Shown: in pieces, positions 9,926 through 16,656 of the stretch
How the letters are laid out: every line of letters starts with the position of its first letter
How positions within the stretch are numbered: position 1 is the stretch's first letter
Source of the DNA: JACVRW01 sp035650215
GTDB lineage: Bacteria > Actinomycetota > Thermoleophilia > Solirubrobacterales > Thermoleophilaceae
NCBI GenBank assembly: GCA_035650215.1
Contig: DASRIC010000040.1
Span: 1-64,000, forward strand
DNA length: 64,000 nucleotides
Direction of reading: 5' to 3'
The notes under the pieces: generated by a model
Told to the model about the DNA's origin: nothing
Seen by the model: the letters and a program-made list of their open reading frames with translations, nothing else
The model's database searches: none
Program-made: the position numbers and the translations under genes

Positions 9926-10738
9926 GTGGGGGCCCTGGCCAAGCTCGCGATAGTCGGGGCGGGAGGGATGCTCGGCCGAGCCGTCGCGCGGGCGGCCGGC
10001 GACGACGCGCTCGCGCTCACGCGCGCCGAGCTCGACGTGACCGACGCGGGCGCCGTGCGGGACGCGCTGGCGGGCGCCGGCACGGTGGTCAACTGCGCCG
10101 CCTGGACCGACGTGGACGGCGCCGAGGAGCATGCCGAGGAGGCCCTGCGCGTGAACCGCGACGGCGCGCGCAACGTGGCCGAGGCGGCCGAGCGCGTGGT
10201 GTACGTGTCGACCGACTACGTCTTCGACGGCCATTCCGACGAGCCCTACCGGCCGCAGGACCCGACCGCCCCGCTCTCGGTCTACGGCCGCTCGAAGCTG
10301 GAGGGCGAGGAGGCCACGGCGGCGGCCAACCCCGACCACCTCGTCGTGCGCTCCTCCTGGCTGTTCGGGCCGGACGGGGGTAACTTCGTCGACACCATGC
10401 TCCGCCTCGGCAGGGAACGCGACGCAGTCCGGGTGGTCGACGATCAGCTGGGCTGCCCCACATACACCGGCCACCTCGCGCCGGCGCTCGTGGCGCTCGC
10501 CCGCGGCGGCGAGCGCGGCATCGTGCACGTGGCGGGCGACGGTCACTGCAGCTGGTACGAGCTGGCGCGCGAGGCCCTCACCCAGGCCGCGGTGGACGTT
10601 GAGATCGAGCCGTGCACGACCGCCGAGTTCCACCTGCCGGCGCCGCGCCCGTCCTACTCCGTGCTCGCGGTTGAGGACCGGCACCGGCTGCCCGGCTGGC
10701 GCGACGGCGTACGTGCCCACCTCGGGGAGCGCGCATGA
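9926..10738 (+). CDS. rmlD: dTDP-4-dehydrorhamnose reductase
   Basis: 270 residues, extended short-chain dehydrogenase fold. Reduces dTDP-4-dehydro-L-rhamnose to dTDP-L-rhamnose with NAD(P)H. The dinucleotide motif is GAGGMLG near the N-terminus; the catalytic STDYVFDG segment and YGRSKLEGE carry the Thr and the Tyr-x-x-x-Lys pair. Start is GTG at 9926, six bases after the broken DUF559 gene. The stop overlaps the rmlB ATG (ATGA), so the two are coupled. Confidence 0.92.
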   Translation: MGALAKLAIVGAGGMLGRAVARAAGDDALALTRAELDVTDAGAVRDALAGAGTVVNCAAWTDVDGAEEHAEEALRVNRDGARNVAEAAERVVYVSTDYVFDGHSDEPYRPQDPTAPLSVYGRSKLEGEEATAAANPDHLVVRSSWLFGPDGGNFVDTMLRLGRERDAVRVVDDQLGCPTYTGHLAPALVALARGGERGIVHVAGDGHCSWYELAREALTQAAVDVEIEPCTTAEFHLPAPRPSYSVLAVEDRHRLPGWRDGVRAHLGERA

Positions 10739-11721
10739 GGCTGCTCGTGACGGGCGGCGCGGGCTTCATCGGCTCGACCTACGTCGGGCTCGTGAAGGAC
10801 GAGCACGACGTGACGGTGCTCGACAAGCTCACCTACGCCGGGCGGCGCGAGAACGTGCCCGACGGCGTGGAGCTCGTGGTCGGCTCGATCGAGGACCGCG
10901 AGCTCGTTATGCGGAACGCGGACGGGGTGGACGCGATCGTGAACTTCGCAGCCGAGTCCCACGTGGACCGCTCGATCGCCGACCAGGAGGCCTTCGCGCG
11001 CACGCACGTGATCGGCACGAGCGTGCTGCTCGACGCCGCGCGCGAGCGAGGTGTGGGTCGCTACCTGCAGGTGTCGACCGACGAGGTGTACGGCTCGATC
11101 CAGGACGGCTCGTTCACCGAGCGCTCGCCGCTCGATCCCTCGTCCCCGTACTCGGCGACGAAGGCGGGTGGCGACCTGCTCGTGTCCGCCCACGCCCACA
11201 CGTACGGCGTCGAGGCCGTGATCTGCCGCGGCTCGAACAACTACGGCCCGCGGCAGTACCCGGAGAAGCTGATCCCTCTCTGCATCCTGAACGCGCTGCA
11301 TGGCGACCCCCTGCCCGTCTATGGCGACGGCCGCCAGGTGCGCAACTGGCTCTTCGTCGAGGACTTCTGCCGCGGCATCCACGCCGTGCTCGAGCGCGGG
11401 CGGAGCGGCGAGACCTACAACGTCGGCGGCCCGGACGAATGCGAGAACATCGACGTGGTGAGACGCATCCTCGAGCTGGCCGGCCGCGACGAGTCCCTGA
11501 TCGAGCATGTGACCGACCGGCCCGGCCACGACCGTCGCTACTCGCTCAGCTCCGACAAGCTGCGCGACGAGCTCGGCTGGCAGGCCCAGGTTCGCTTTGA
11601 GGACGGGCTCGCCCGGACGGTGGACTGGTTTCGCGACAACGAGCCCTGGTGGGGACCGATCCGCTCAGGCGAGTACCGGGACTACTACGAGCGCCACTAC
11701 GGCAAGGCGCTCGGGGGCTGA
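10735..11721 (+). CDS. rmlB: dTDP-glucose 4,6-dehydratase
   Basis: 328 residues. Converts dTDP-glucose to dTDP-4-keto-6-deoxyglucose. The NAD-binding motif GGAGFIGS is at residues about 6-13, STDEVYG and YSATKAGGD give the catalytic Thr-Asp-Glu and Tyr-x-x-x-Lys, and RGSNNYGPRQYPEKLIP is the usual sugar-nucleotide loop. Coupled to rmlD by a 4-nt overlap. Its 3' end overlaps the tail of the convergent CAP-domain gene by 25 nt. Confidence 0.93.
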   Translation: MRLLVTGGAGFIGSTYVGLVKDEHDVTVLDKLTYAGRRENVPDGVELVVGSIEDRELVMRNADGVDAIVNFAAESHVDRSIADQEAFARTHVIGTSVLLDAARERGVGRYLQVSTDEVYGSIQDGSFTERSPLDPSSPYSATKAGGDLLVSAHAHTYGVEAVICRGSNNYGPRQYPEKLIPLCILNALHGDPLPVYGDGRQVRNWLFVEDFCRGIHAVLERGRSGETYNVGGPDECENIDVVRRILELAGRDESLIEHVTDRPGHDRRYSLSSDKLRDELGWQAQVRFEDGLARTVDWFRDNEPWWGPIRSGEYRDYYERHYGKALGG

Positions 11722-12308
11722 GCCGGGAGCGGCGCCCCGCCGAAGCTCACCGCGTAGGTGGCGCCCGCCGGCATGCGCTGCCGGTCCTTGGGGACGTCGG
11801 AGACGATGCCCACTCCCGCCTCGGCGAAGTTCGGCCGCAGCACGTTCGCCTTGTGGCCGGGGCTGTGCATCCAGCCGTCCATGATCTCGACCGGCGTGCC
11901 CTCCGCGCCCGTGCCCCAGGCGAGGTTCTCGCCGGTCGACGCGGCCTGCGACGGGTAGCCGGCCATCAGGATGCGGTCCTGTGGATCACTGCCGTTCGGC
12001 GCCTCGTGCTCGAAGAACTGCTCGGCCACCATCTGCTCCGCGTAGCGCTGGGCGGCCAGCTCGAGCTGCGAGTTGCGGCGCAGCGGCGGCAGGCCCTCGC
12101 TCGCCCGCTGCTCGTTGTGCAGGCAGAGCGTGAGCTGGCGCGCTCGCTCCAGGCCGAGCTCGCGCGGCGCGCGGCCCGCGTCGGCGCCGCAGGAGGAGCG
12201 CTTCGAGCTCGCGAGCGGGAAGCCGGCGTCCGAGTGCGTCGCCCGGAGAGCGACGACGCCCAGCACGAGGGCGACCGCGAGGATGGGCGCGAGCACGCGC
12301 GAGGCCAC
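11697..12308 (-). CDS. Secreted CAP/SCP-domain protein (YkwD-like)
   Basis: About 203 residues from a GTG start at 12308, followed by a hydrophobic export segment (LAPILAVALVLGVVAL). The CAP domain starts at LCLHNEQRASEGLPPL and shows the family's conserved patches QFFEHEAP, TGENLAWGTG and GWMHSPGHKANVL...AGVGIV, so the cavity His and Glu residues are present. Bacterial CAP proteins are extracellular with mostly unknown function. A second CAP protein is encoded at 44842-45417. The start is uncertain; it diverges from the ABC gene at 12369. Confidence 0.8.
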   Translation of the reverse strand: MASRVLAPILAVALVLGVVALRATHSDAGFPLASSKRSSCGADAGRAPRELGLERARQLTLCLHNEQRASEGLPPLRRNSQLELAAQRYAEQMVAEQFFEHEAPNGSDPQDRILMAGYPSQAASTGENLAWGTGAEGTPVEIMDGWMHSPGHKANVLRPNFAEAGVGIVSDVPKDRQRMPAGATYAVSFGGAPLPAQPPSALP

Positions 12309-12368
12309 GTCCCTACGTATCGGCACAGGCGCGGGAATGGCCAACCGGCGGTCGATAGTCTCGATCGG

Positions 12369-13100
12369 ATGTTTCGCGACGTCGCTGCGCTCGAGCTCCG
12401 TGGTCTCACCAAGCGCTACGACGACGGCATGCTCGCGCTCGAGGACTTCGACCTGCGCATCCCGGCCGGCGCATTCTTCGGGCTGCTCGGCCCGAACGGC
12501 GCGGGCAAGACCACGCTGATCAGCGCCGTCTGCAACCTGCTGCGCGTGACGAGCGGGGAGATCGAGGTGTTCGGCGAGCCTCATCACTCGATGGAGGCCC
12601 GCCGCTCGGTGGGGCTGGCCGAGCAGGACATCAACCTCGACCGCTTCCTCACAGTGCGCGAGACGCTCCTCTACCACGGCGGCTACTTCGGCATGGGACG
12701 CGACGAGGCCGAGGACCGCGCCGAGGAGATGATCACGGTGTTCGGCCTCGGCGCGAAGAGCGACGTGCGCGCGCCCAAGCTCTCCGGGGGTCAACGCCGC
12801 CGGTTGCTGCTGGCCCGAGCGCTGATGCACCGGCCGCGGCTCGTGATCCTCGACGAGCCCACCGCGGGCGTGGACTTCGAGCTGCGCACCGAGCTCTGGG
12901 AGTACATCCGCAGGCTGCACGCCGAGGGCACCACGATCCTGCTCACCACGCACTACCTGGAGGAGGCCGAGCACCTCTGCGAGGAGATCGCGCTGATCCG
13001 CGACGGCCACCTGATTGCGCGCGACTCGGCCGACGGCCTGCGCGAGCACTTCGGGGTCGGGCGCCTCCAGGACGTCTACGTGAAGGCGATGGCCTCCTGA
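12369..13100 (+). CDS. ABC transporter ATP-binding protein
   Basis: 243 residues, a complete nucleotide-binding domain: Walker A GPNGAGKTT, Q-loop region VGLAEQDINLDRF, signature LSGGQRRRL, Walker B LVILDEPTAGVD and switch histidine in LLTTHYLEEAEHLC. The protein resembles the ABC-2 exporter ATPases of the DrrA/CcmA type. It is paired with the ABC-2 permease that follows. The exported substrate is unknown. Confidence 0.9.
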   Translation: MFRDVAALELRGLTKRYDDGMLALEDFDLRIPAGAFFGLLGPNGAGKTTLISAVCNLLRVTSGEIEVFGEPHHSMEARRSVGLAEQDINLDRFLTVRETLLYHGGYFGMGRDEAEDRAEEMITVFGLGAKSDVRAPKLSGGQRRRLLLARALMHRPRLVILDEPTAGVDFELRTELWEYIRRLHAEGTTILLTTHYLEEAEHLCEEIALIRDGHLIARDSADGLREHFGVGRLQDVYVKAMAS

Positions 13101-13852
13101 CCGGACTTGTCTGGCTCTGCCGCCGCGAGACGCTGCGCGTCTCGAAGCTCTGGACGCAGACGATCCTGGCGCCCGTCGTGGCCTCGATGCTGTTCATCCT
13201 CGTGTTCGGCCTCTCGCTCGGCGGCCGCATCCGGCAGGTCGGCGAGGTCGACTACGAGGTGTTCATCGTGCCCGGGCTGATCACGATGGCGATGGTGCAG
13301 GCGGCGTACGCCAACAACGCCTCGACGATCTTTCAGGCGCGCTTCGACCGTTACGTGAACGACGTGCTCTCGGCTCCCATGCCCTCGTGGCAGATGACGC
13401 TCGGCTACGTGATCGGCGGCGTGTACCGCGCGCTCGCGATCGGCGTGGCGCTCGTGGTGCTCGCGATCCTCGTCGTCGACGTTCCGATCGAGCGGCCGTT
13501 CGCGCTGCTCGCCGCCGTCGCGCTTGGCCTCACGCTGTTCGCCGCGCTCGGCCTGGTGGTCGGCATCTACGCCGAGAGCTGGGACTTCACGACCTTCATC
13601 TCGAACATCGTGATCCTGCCGCTCGTGTTCGTTGGCGGCGTCTTCTACTCGGTCGACGTGCTGCCGGCCCCCTGGGAGGAGCTCTCGCACGTGAACCCGG
13701 TCTTCTACCTCGTGAACGCCGTGCGCTTCGGCTTCCTCGGCCAGAGCGACGTGTCCGTCTGGCTCTCGCTCGGCGTGACCGCCGCGCTCGCGGTGCCGGC
13801 ATACCTATGGGCGTCGTACCTGTTCAGCACCGGCAGGCGCTTGAAGGCGTAG
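13097..13852 (+). CDS. ABC-2 type transporter permease
   Basis: Six hydrophobic segments of an ABC-2 permease, with the typical loop FLPLVF-like ILPLVFVGGVFYSVDVLP. The ATPase-coupled N-terminal cytoplasmic helix reads LVWLCRRETLRVSKLWTQTI and lies upstream of the first normal start codon, GTG at 13178. The only start-like codon upstream in frame is CTG at 13097, which overlaps the ATPase stop as CTGA. I therefore place the start there (251 residues) with caution; the fallback is 13178 (224 residues). Partner of the ATPase at 12369-13100. Confidence 0.8.
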   Translation: MTGLVWLCRRETLRVSKLWTQTILAPVVASMLFILVFGLSLGGRIRQVGEVDYEVFIVPGLITMAMVQAAYANNASTIFQARFDRYVNDVLSAPMPSWQMTLGYVIGGVYRALAIGVALVVLAILVVDVPIERPFALLAAVALGLTLFAALGLVVGIYAESWDFTTFISNIVILPLVFVGGVFYSVDVLPAPWEELSHVNPVFYLVNAVRFGFLGQSDVSVWLSLGVTAALAVPAYLWASYLFSTGRRLKA

Positions 13853-14523
13853 AGGCTCGCGTCGTCGACTGCCGGCGCTGTCCGCGTCTGGTCGAGTGGC
13901 GCGAGCGCGTGGCGCGCGAGAAGCGGGCGGCGTTCGCGGACGAGGACTACTGGGGGCGGCCGGTGCCGGGCTTCGGTGACCCGCGCGCCCGTGTGTACGT
14001 GCTGGGGCTGGCGCCGGCGGCGCACGGGGGCAACCGCACGGGTCGCGTGTTCACCGGCGATCGCTCGGGCGACTGGCTGTTCGCGTCGCTCAACCGCACC
14101 GGCTTCGCGAACCAGCCCGGTTCGCGCTCGCTCGATGACGGCCTGCGCCTCGACGGCGCCTTCGTGGCCGCCGCGGTGCGCTGCGCCCCGCCCGCCAACC
14201 GGCCGCTGCCCGCCGAGCGCGACAACTGCCTGCCCTACGCCGCCGAGGAGCTCGGCCTGCTCAGGCCGGCCGTGATCGTCTGCCTCGGCGGCTTCGCCTG
14301 GGACGCCGCCTGCCGCCTCACCGGGGTGCGGCCGCGACCGCGCTTCGGCCATGCGGCGGAGCACCGGATCGACGAAGGCCCGGTCCTGCTCGGCTCCTAC
14401 CACCCCTCCCAGCAGAACACCTTCACCGGGCGGCTCACCGAGGAGATGATGGACGCGGTGTTCGAGCGTGCGCGTGCGCTGGGCGGCTACGGCAGCTCGA
14501 CCGACTCCCCCAGCCGCCGGTAG
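13807..14523 (+). CDS. Uracil-DNA glycosylase, family 5 (UdgB type)
   Basis: 238 residues. Removes uracil (and in this family often hypoxanthine) from DNA in base-excision repair. The four-Cys iron-sulfur pattern begins at DCRRCPRL and continues with RCAPPANRPLPAERDNC. The active-site motif GLAPAAHGGNRTGRVFTGDR is typical of family 5, which has Ala where family 4 has Glu. Motif 3 is GSYHPSQQNTFTGRL. The ATG at 13807 lies inside the permease gene (46-nt overlap) but gives a family-like N-terminus. The last 37 nt overlap the convergent SGNH gene. Confidence 0.88.
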   Translation: MGVVPVQHRQALEGVEARVVDCRRCPRLVEWRERVAREKRAAFADEDYWGRPVPGFGDPRARVYVLGLAPAAHGGNRTGRVFTGDRSGDWLFASLNRTGFANQPGSRSLDDGLRLDGAFVAAAVRCAPPANRPLPAERDNCLPYAAEELGLLRPAVIVCLGGFAWDAACRLTGVRPRPRFGHAAEHRIDEGPVLLGSYHPSQQNTFTGRLTEEMMDAVFERARALGGYGSSTDSPSRR

Positions 14524-15176
14524 CCCTTCACCGACGGATGGGTGAGGTCGATCGTGAGGTCGACGCGCATGCGCCCCGGCTGCCGAGGGTCCTCGAGCTC
14601 GTGGTACCACGGGAGCACCGGCACGTCCTCCTCGCTGCCGATCCGGGCTATTCGCCTGTTCAGATCGCGGATCGGGCGGTCGACGCTCGGGTAGCCGCCG
14701 TTCCAGGGCAGGAGCTCGACGATCGCCACGCGCAGGCCGAGCCGCTTGCCGCGCCTGACCATCGCGCGCAGGTTGCGCGCCGCCGGGGCGGGGGCGATCC
14801 CCTGCGAGATGTCGTTCACGCCGCCCTGGACGATCACCACGTCGGCGCCGTCGGCGCAGGCCTCGAGCCGCGCCGCGATCTCGTCGGTGCGCTCGCCCGG
14901 GACTCCGCAGTTGCGGAAATCCGTGCCCGGCAGCGCGCGCTCGGCCCAGTACTCGTACTGGCTGCGCCGGTCGGGCACCGGGATCTGCGACCTGAGCGCC
15001 GGATCCGGGTCCCAGAGCGGCGTCCCGGCCGTAATCGAGTCGCCGAGGGCGGCCACCACCACCTCCGGCGCGCGGCTCCCGTCGGCGGCGTCCTCCGTGC
15101 CGCCGCAGGCCGCGATCGCGGCCGCCATCACGACGGCGAGCAACAGCGCGAATCTCATCGGTTTCGAGATTTCCAT
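14487..15176 (-). CDS. SGNH/GDSL-family hydrolase lipoprotein
   Basis: 229 residues. The signal peptide ends in a lipobox (IAAC, Cys24), so the protein should be anchored outside the cytoplasmic membrane. The catalytic blocks are all visible: GDSIT with the nucleophilic Ser near residue 47, Gly in NCGVPGERT, GGVND (oxyanion Asn), and DLTHPS with Asp210 and His213. Substrate is an ester or carbohydrate acyl group but cannot be named. It diverges from the riboswitch-controlled wall hydrolase immediately upstream. Confidence 0.85.
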   Translation of the reverse strand: MEISKPMRFALLLAVVMAAAIAACGGTEDAADGSRAPEVVVAALGDSITAGTPLWDPDPALRSQIPVPDRRSQYEYWAERALPGTDFRNCGVPGERTDEIAARLEACADGADVVIVQGGVNDISQGIAPAPAARNLRAMVRRGKRLGLRVAIVELLPWNGGYPSVDRPIRDLNRRIARIGSEEDVPVLPWYHELEDPRQPGRMRVDLTIDLTHPSVKGYRRLGESVELP

Positions 15177-15177
15177 T

Positions 15178-15350
15178 GGCGGGGACTGTTATGGTGCCCT
15201 GCCGCCAAGCCATAGCCGAATCCCCAGCCGCCTGGCGGCCGGGGAGCGGGGGACCCGAGTAACACGGGGCGAGTCGCGAGCGTGAGCTCGCGTAGCGCCA
15301 CTCTTCTGGCGCGAGCCCGACAGCTAACCCCGTAGGCGCCGAAGAAGAGA
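15178..15350 (+). promoter_or_regulatory. c-di-AMP riboswitch (ydaO/yuaA type)
   Basis: The 5' leader of the NlpC/P60-type gene contains the hallmark blocks of the ydaO-yuaA aptamer in order: GCCGAATCC, GGAGCGGGGGACCC, GGGGCGA, then CCCGACAGCTAACCCCGTAG near 15327-15346. Between them is a variable hairpin (GCGAGCGTGAGCTCGC). In actinobacteria this class often precedes genes for cell-wall hydrolases and turns expression off when c-di-AMP is high. The expression platform is not obvious; no clear U-tract terminator follows the aptamer. Confidence 0.9.
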
Positions 15351-15365
15351 ATGGAGCACCTACAC

Positions 15366-16115
15366 ATGCGCAGAACGCTGCCGGCGCTCGCCGTCGTAGC
15401 GCTCAGCCTCACCGCCGTCGCCGACGCCGCCGCGGCCTCCTACGCCAGCCGCACCCTGAAGGTCGGGTCGAGCGGCTCGGACGTGCGCGCGCTCCAGCGC
15501 TACCTGGACAGCGCCGGGTTCGATACGAGCGCGGACGGCCAGTTCGGTCCCGCCACGCGCCGCAGCGTGAAGCGCTTCGAGCTCGCCGAGAGCCGTCGCG
15601 TGAACGGCGCCGCCTCGCGGAGCGAGCAGCGGCTGGTGCAGGAACGCGCCGAGACGGCCACTTCCGAGGCGGAGACCTTGCCCACAGAGCCCCCGGCGGC
15701 GCCGGTCGAGAAGGCCTACGTCGGCGACGACGGCCTGGCAGTGGCGCCGGCCGGCGCGCCCGCGGAGGTCCAGCAGATCATCGCCGCGGGCAACGAGATC
15801 GCCACCAAGCCATACAAGTACGGCGGCGGTCACGGGAGCTGGAACGACACCGGCTACGACTGCTCGGGCTCGGTCAGCTACGTGCTGCACGCTGCCGGGC
15901 TCCTCGATACTCCGCTCAATTCGAGCGGCCTGATGCGCTGGGGCAGCGCCGGCCGCGGCGGCTGGATCACCGTCCGCTCCAACCCCGGCCACGCCTACCT
16001 GGTGGTGGCGGGGCTGCGCTTCGACACCAGCGCCCTGAAGGCGAACGGCAATCGCTGGAGTGAGCAGATGCGCTCGTCAACGGGCTACACGGCCCGCCAC
16101 CCCGAGGGATTCTGA
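15366..16115 (+). CDS. Secreted peptidoglycan hydrolase-like protein: PG-binding domain plus NlpC/P60-like domain
   Basis: 249 residues: signal peptide (about residues 1-25, cleavage near DAAAASYA), a PG_binding_1 repeat (LKVGSSGSDVRALQRYLDSA...GQFGPATRRSVKRF), a Ser/Thr/Glu/Pro-rich linker (about 85-130), and a C-terminal domain with YDCSGSVSYVL (Cys166) and NPGHAYLVV (His209), which matches the Cys-His core of NlpC/P60 hydrolases. I prefer ATG 15366 over ATG 15351 because GGAG sits 9 nt before it and the signal peptide then begins normally. Controlled by the c-di-AMP riboswitch upstream. The wall cleavage site is not predicted. Confidence 0.87.
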   Translation: MRRTLPALAVVALSLTAVADAAAASYASRTLKVGSSGSDVRALQRYLDSAGFDTSADGQFGPATRRSVKRFELAESRRVNGAASRSEQRLVQERAETATSEAETLPTEPPAAPVEKAYVGDDGLAVAPAGAPAEVQQIIAAGNEIATKPYKYGGGHGSWNDTGYDCSGSVSYVLHAAGLLDTPLNSSGLMRWGSAGRGGWITVRSNPGHAYLVVAGLRFDTSALKANGNRWSEQMRSSTGYTARHPEGF

Positions 16116-16128
16116 GAGGAGATCGGCC

Positions 16129-16356
16129 ATGGCGTTGATCGTGCTGATGGTGCTGCTGCTCGCGTCGCTCACCGGACTGGTGGTGGGGCGCTGGCAGGCG
16201 TTCGGCCTGGCGCTGGCGGCCATCCCGGCCTGCGCCGTCCTCGTCGGCCCGGAGCTGGGCCTGCTCGCCGCGCTGGCGGCCACCGGCACGGCGATCGGCG
16301 TGCAGCTGCACAGCGTGGTGGCGGACAGCTTCGGGTCGCCGCCGCGCGCACTGTAG
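16129..16356 (+). CDS. Small hydrophobic membrane protein
   Basis: 75 residues with two or three hydrophobic helices (MALIVLMVLLLASLTGLVVG, then WQAFGLALAAIPACAVLVG and LGLLAALAATGTAIGVQL). A good ribosome binding site (GAGAGGAGA) precedes the ATG. It follows the NlpC/P60-type gene by 13 nt and is probably cotranscribed, so it may share riboswitch control. No family recognised. Confidence 0.7.
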   Translation: MALIVLMVLLLASLTGLVVGRWQAFGLALAAIPACAVLVGPELGLLAALAATGTAIGVQLHSVVADSFGSPPRAL

Positions 16357-16362
16357 AGCGCC

Positions 16363-16656
16363 TCAGCGCAGCTCGCGCTCGAGGTCCTTGCGCAGGTCGC
16401 GGGTGTCGTCCTGGAACTTCCCGCCCTGGTCCTTCGCCTCGTCTTCGAGCTCGTCCAGCTGCTTCTCGATTTCCTCGCGGCTCGCGCCATTCTTGATGTC
16501 CTTGCGGATCTCGTCGCGCTTCTTCTCGAGGTCCTGGCGAGCCTTGTCGGCCTGATCGCGGATCGCGTCCTGGGCGTCGTCAGCGCAGGCCGAGACGCCG
16601 GCGGCGAGGGCGCCGACGAGCGCGAGCGCGCCCAGACGCTGGCGTACTCGGTTCAT
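16363..16656 (-). CDS. Small lipoprotein with charged coiled-coil
   Basis: 97 residues. A short signal peptide ends in VSAC (Cys24), a lipobox, so the mature protein is probably lipid-anchored. The rest is almost all Lys, Arg, Glu, Asp and Gln in a heptad-like pattern (ARQDLEKKRDEIRKDIKNGA onward), a likely coiled coil. Its ATG (16654-16656) shares bases with the possible ATG of the divergent Lhr gene. Function unknown. Confidence 0.75.
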   Translation of the reverse strand: MNRVRQRLGALALVGALAAGVSACADDAQDAIRDQADKARQDLEKKRDEIRKDIKNGASREEIEKQLDELEDEAKDQGGKFQDDTRDLRKDLERELR

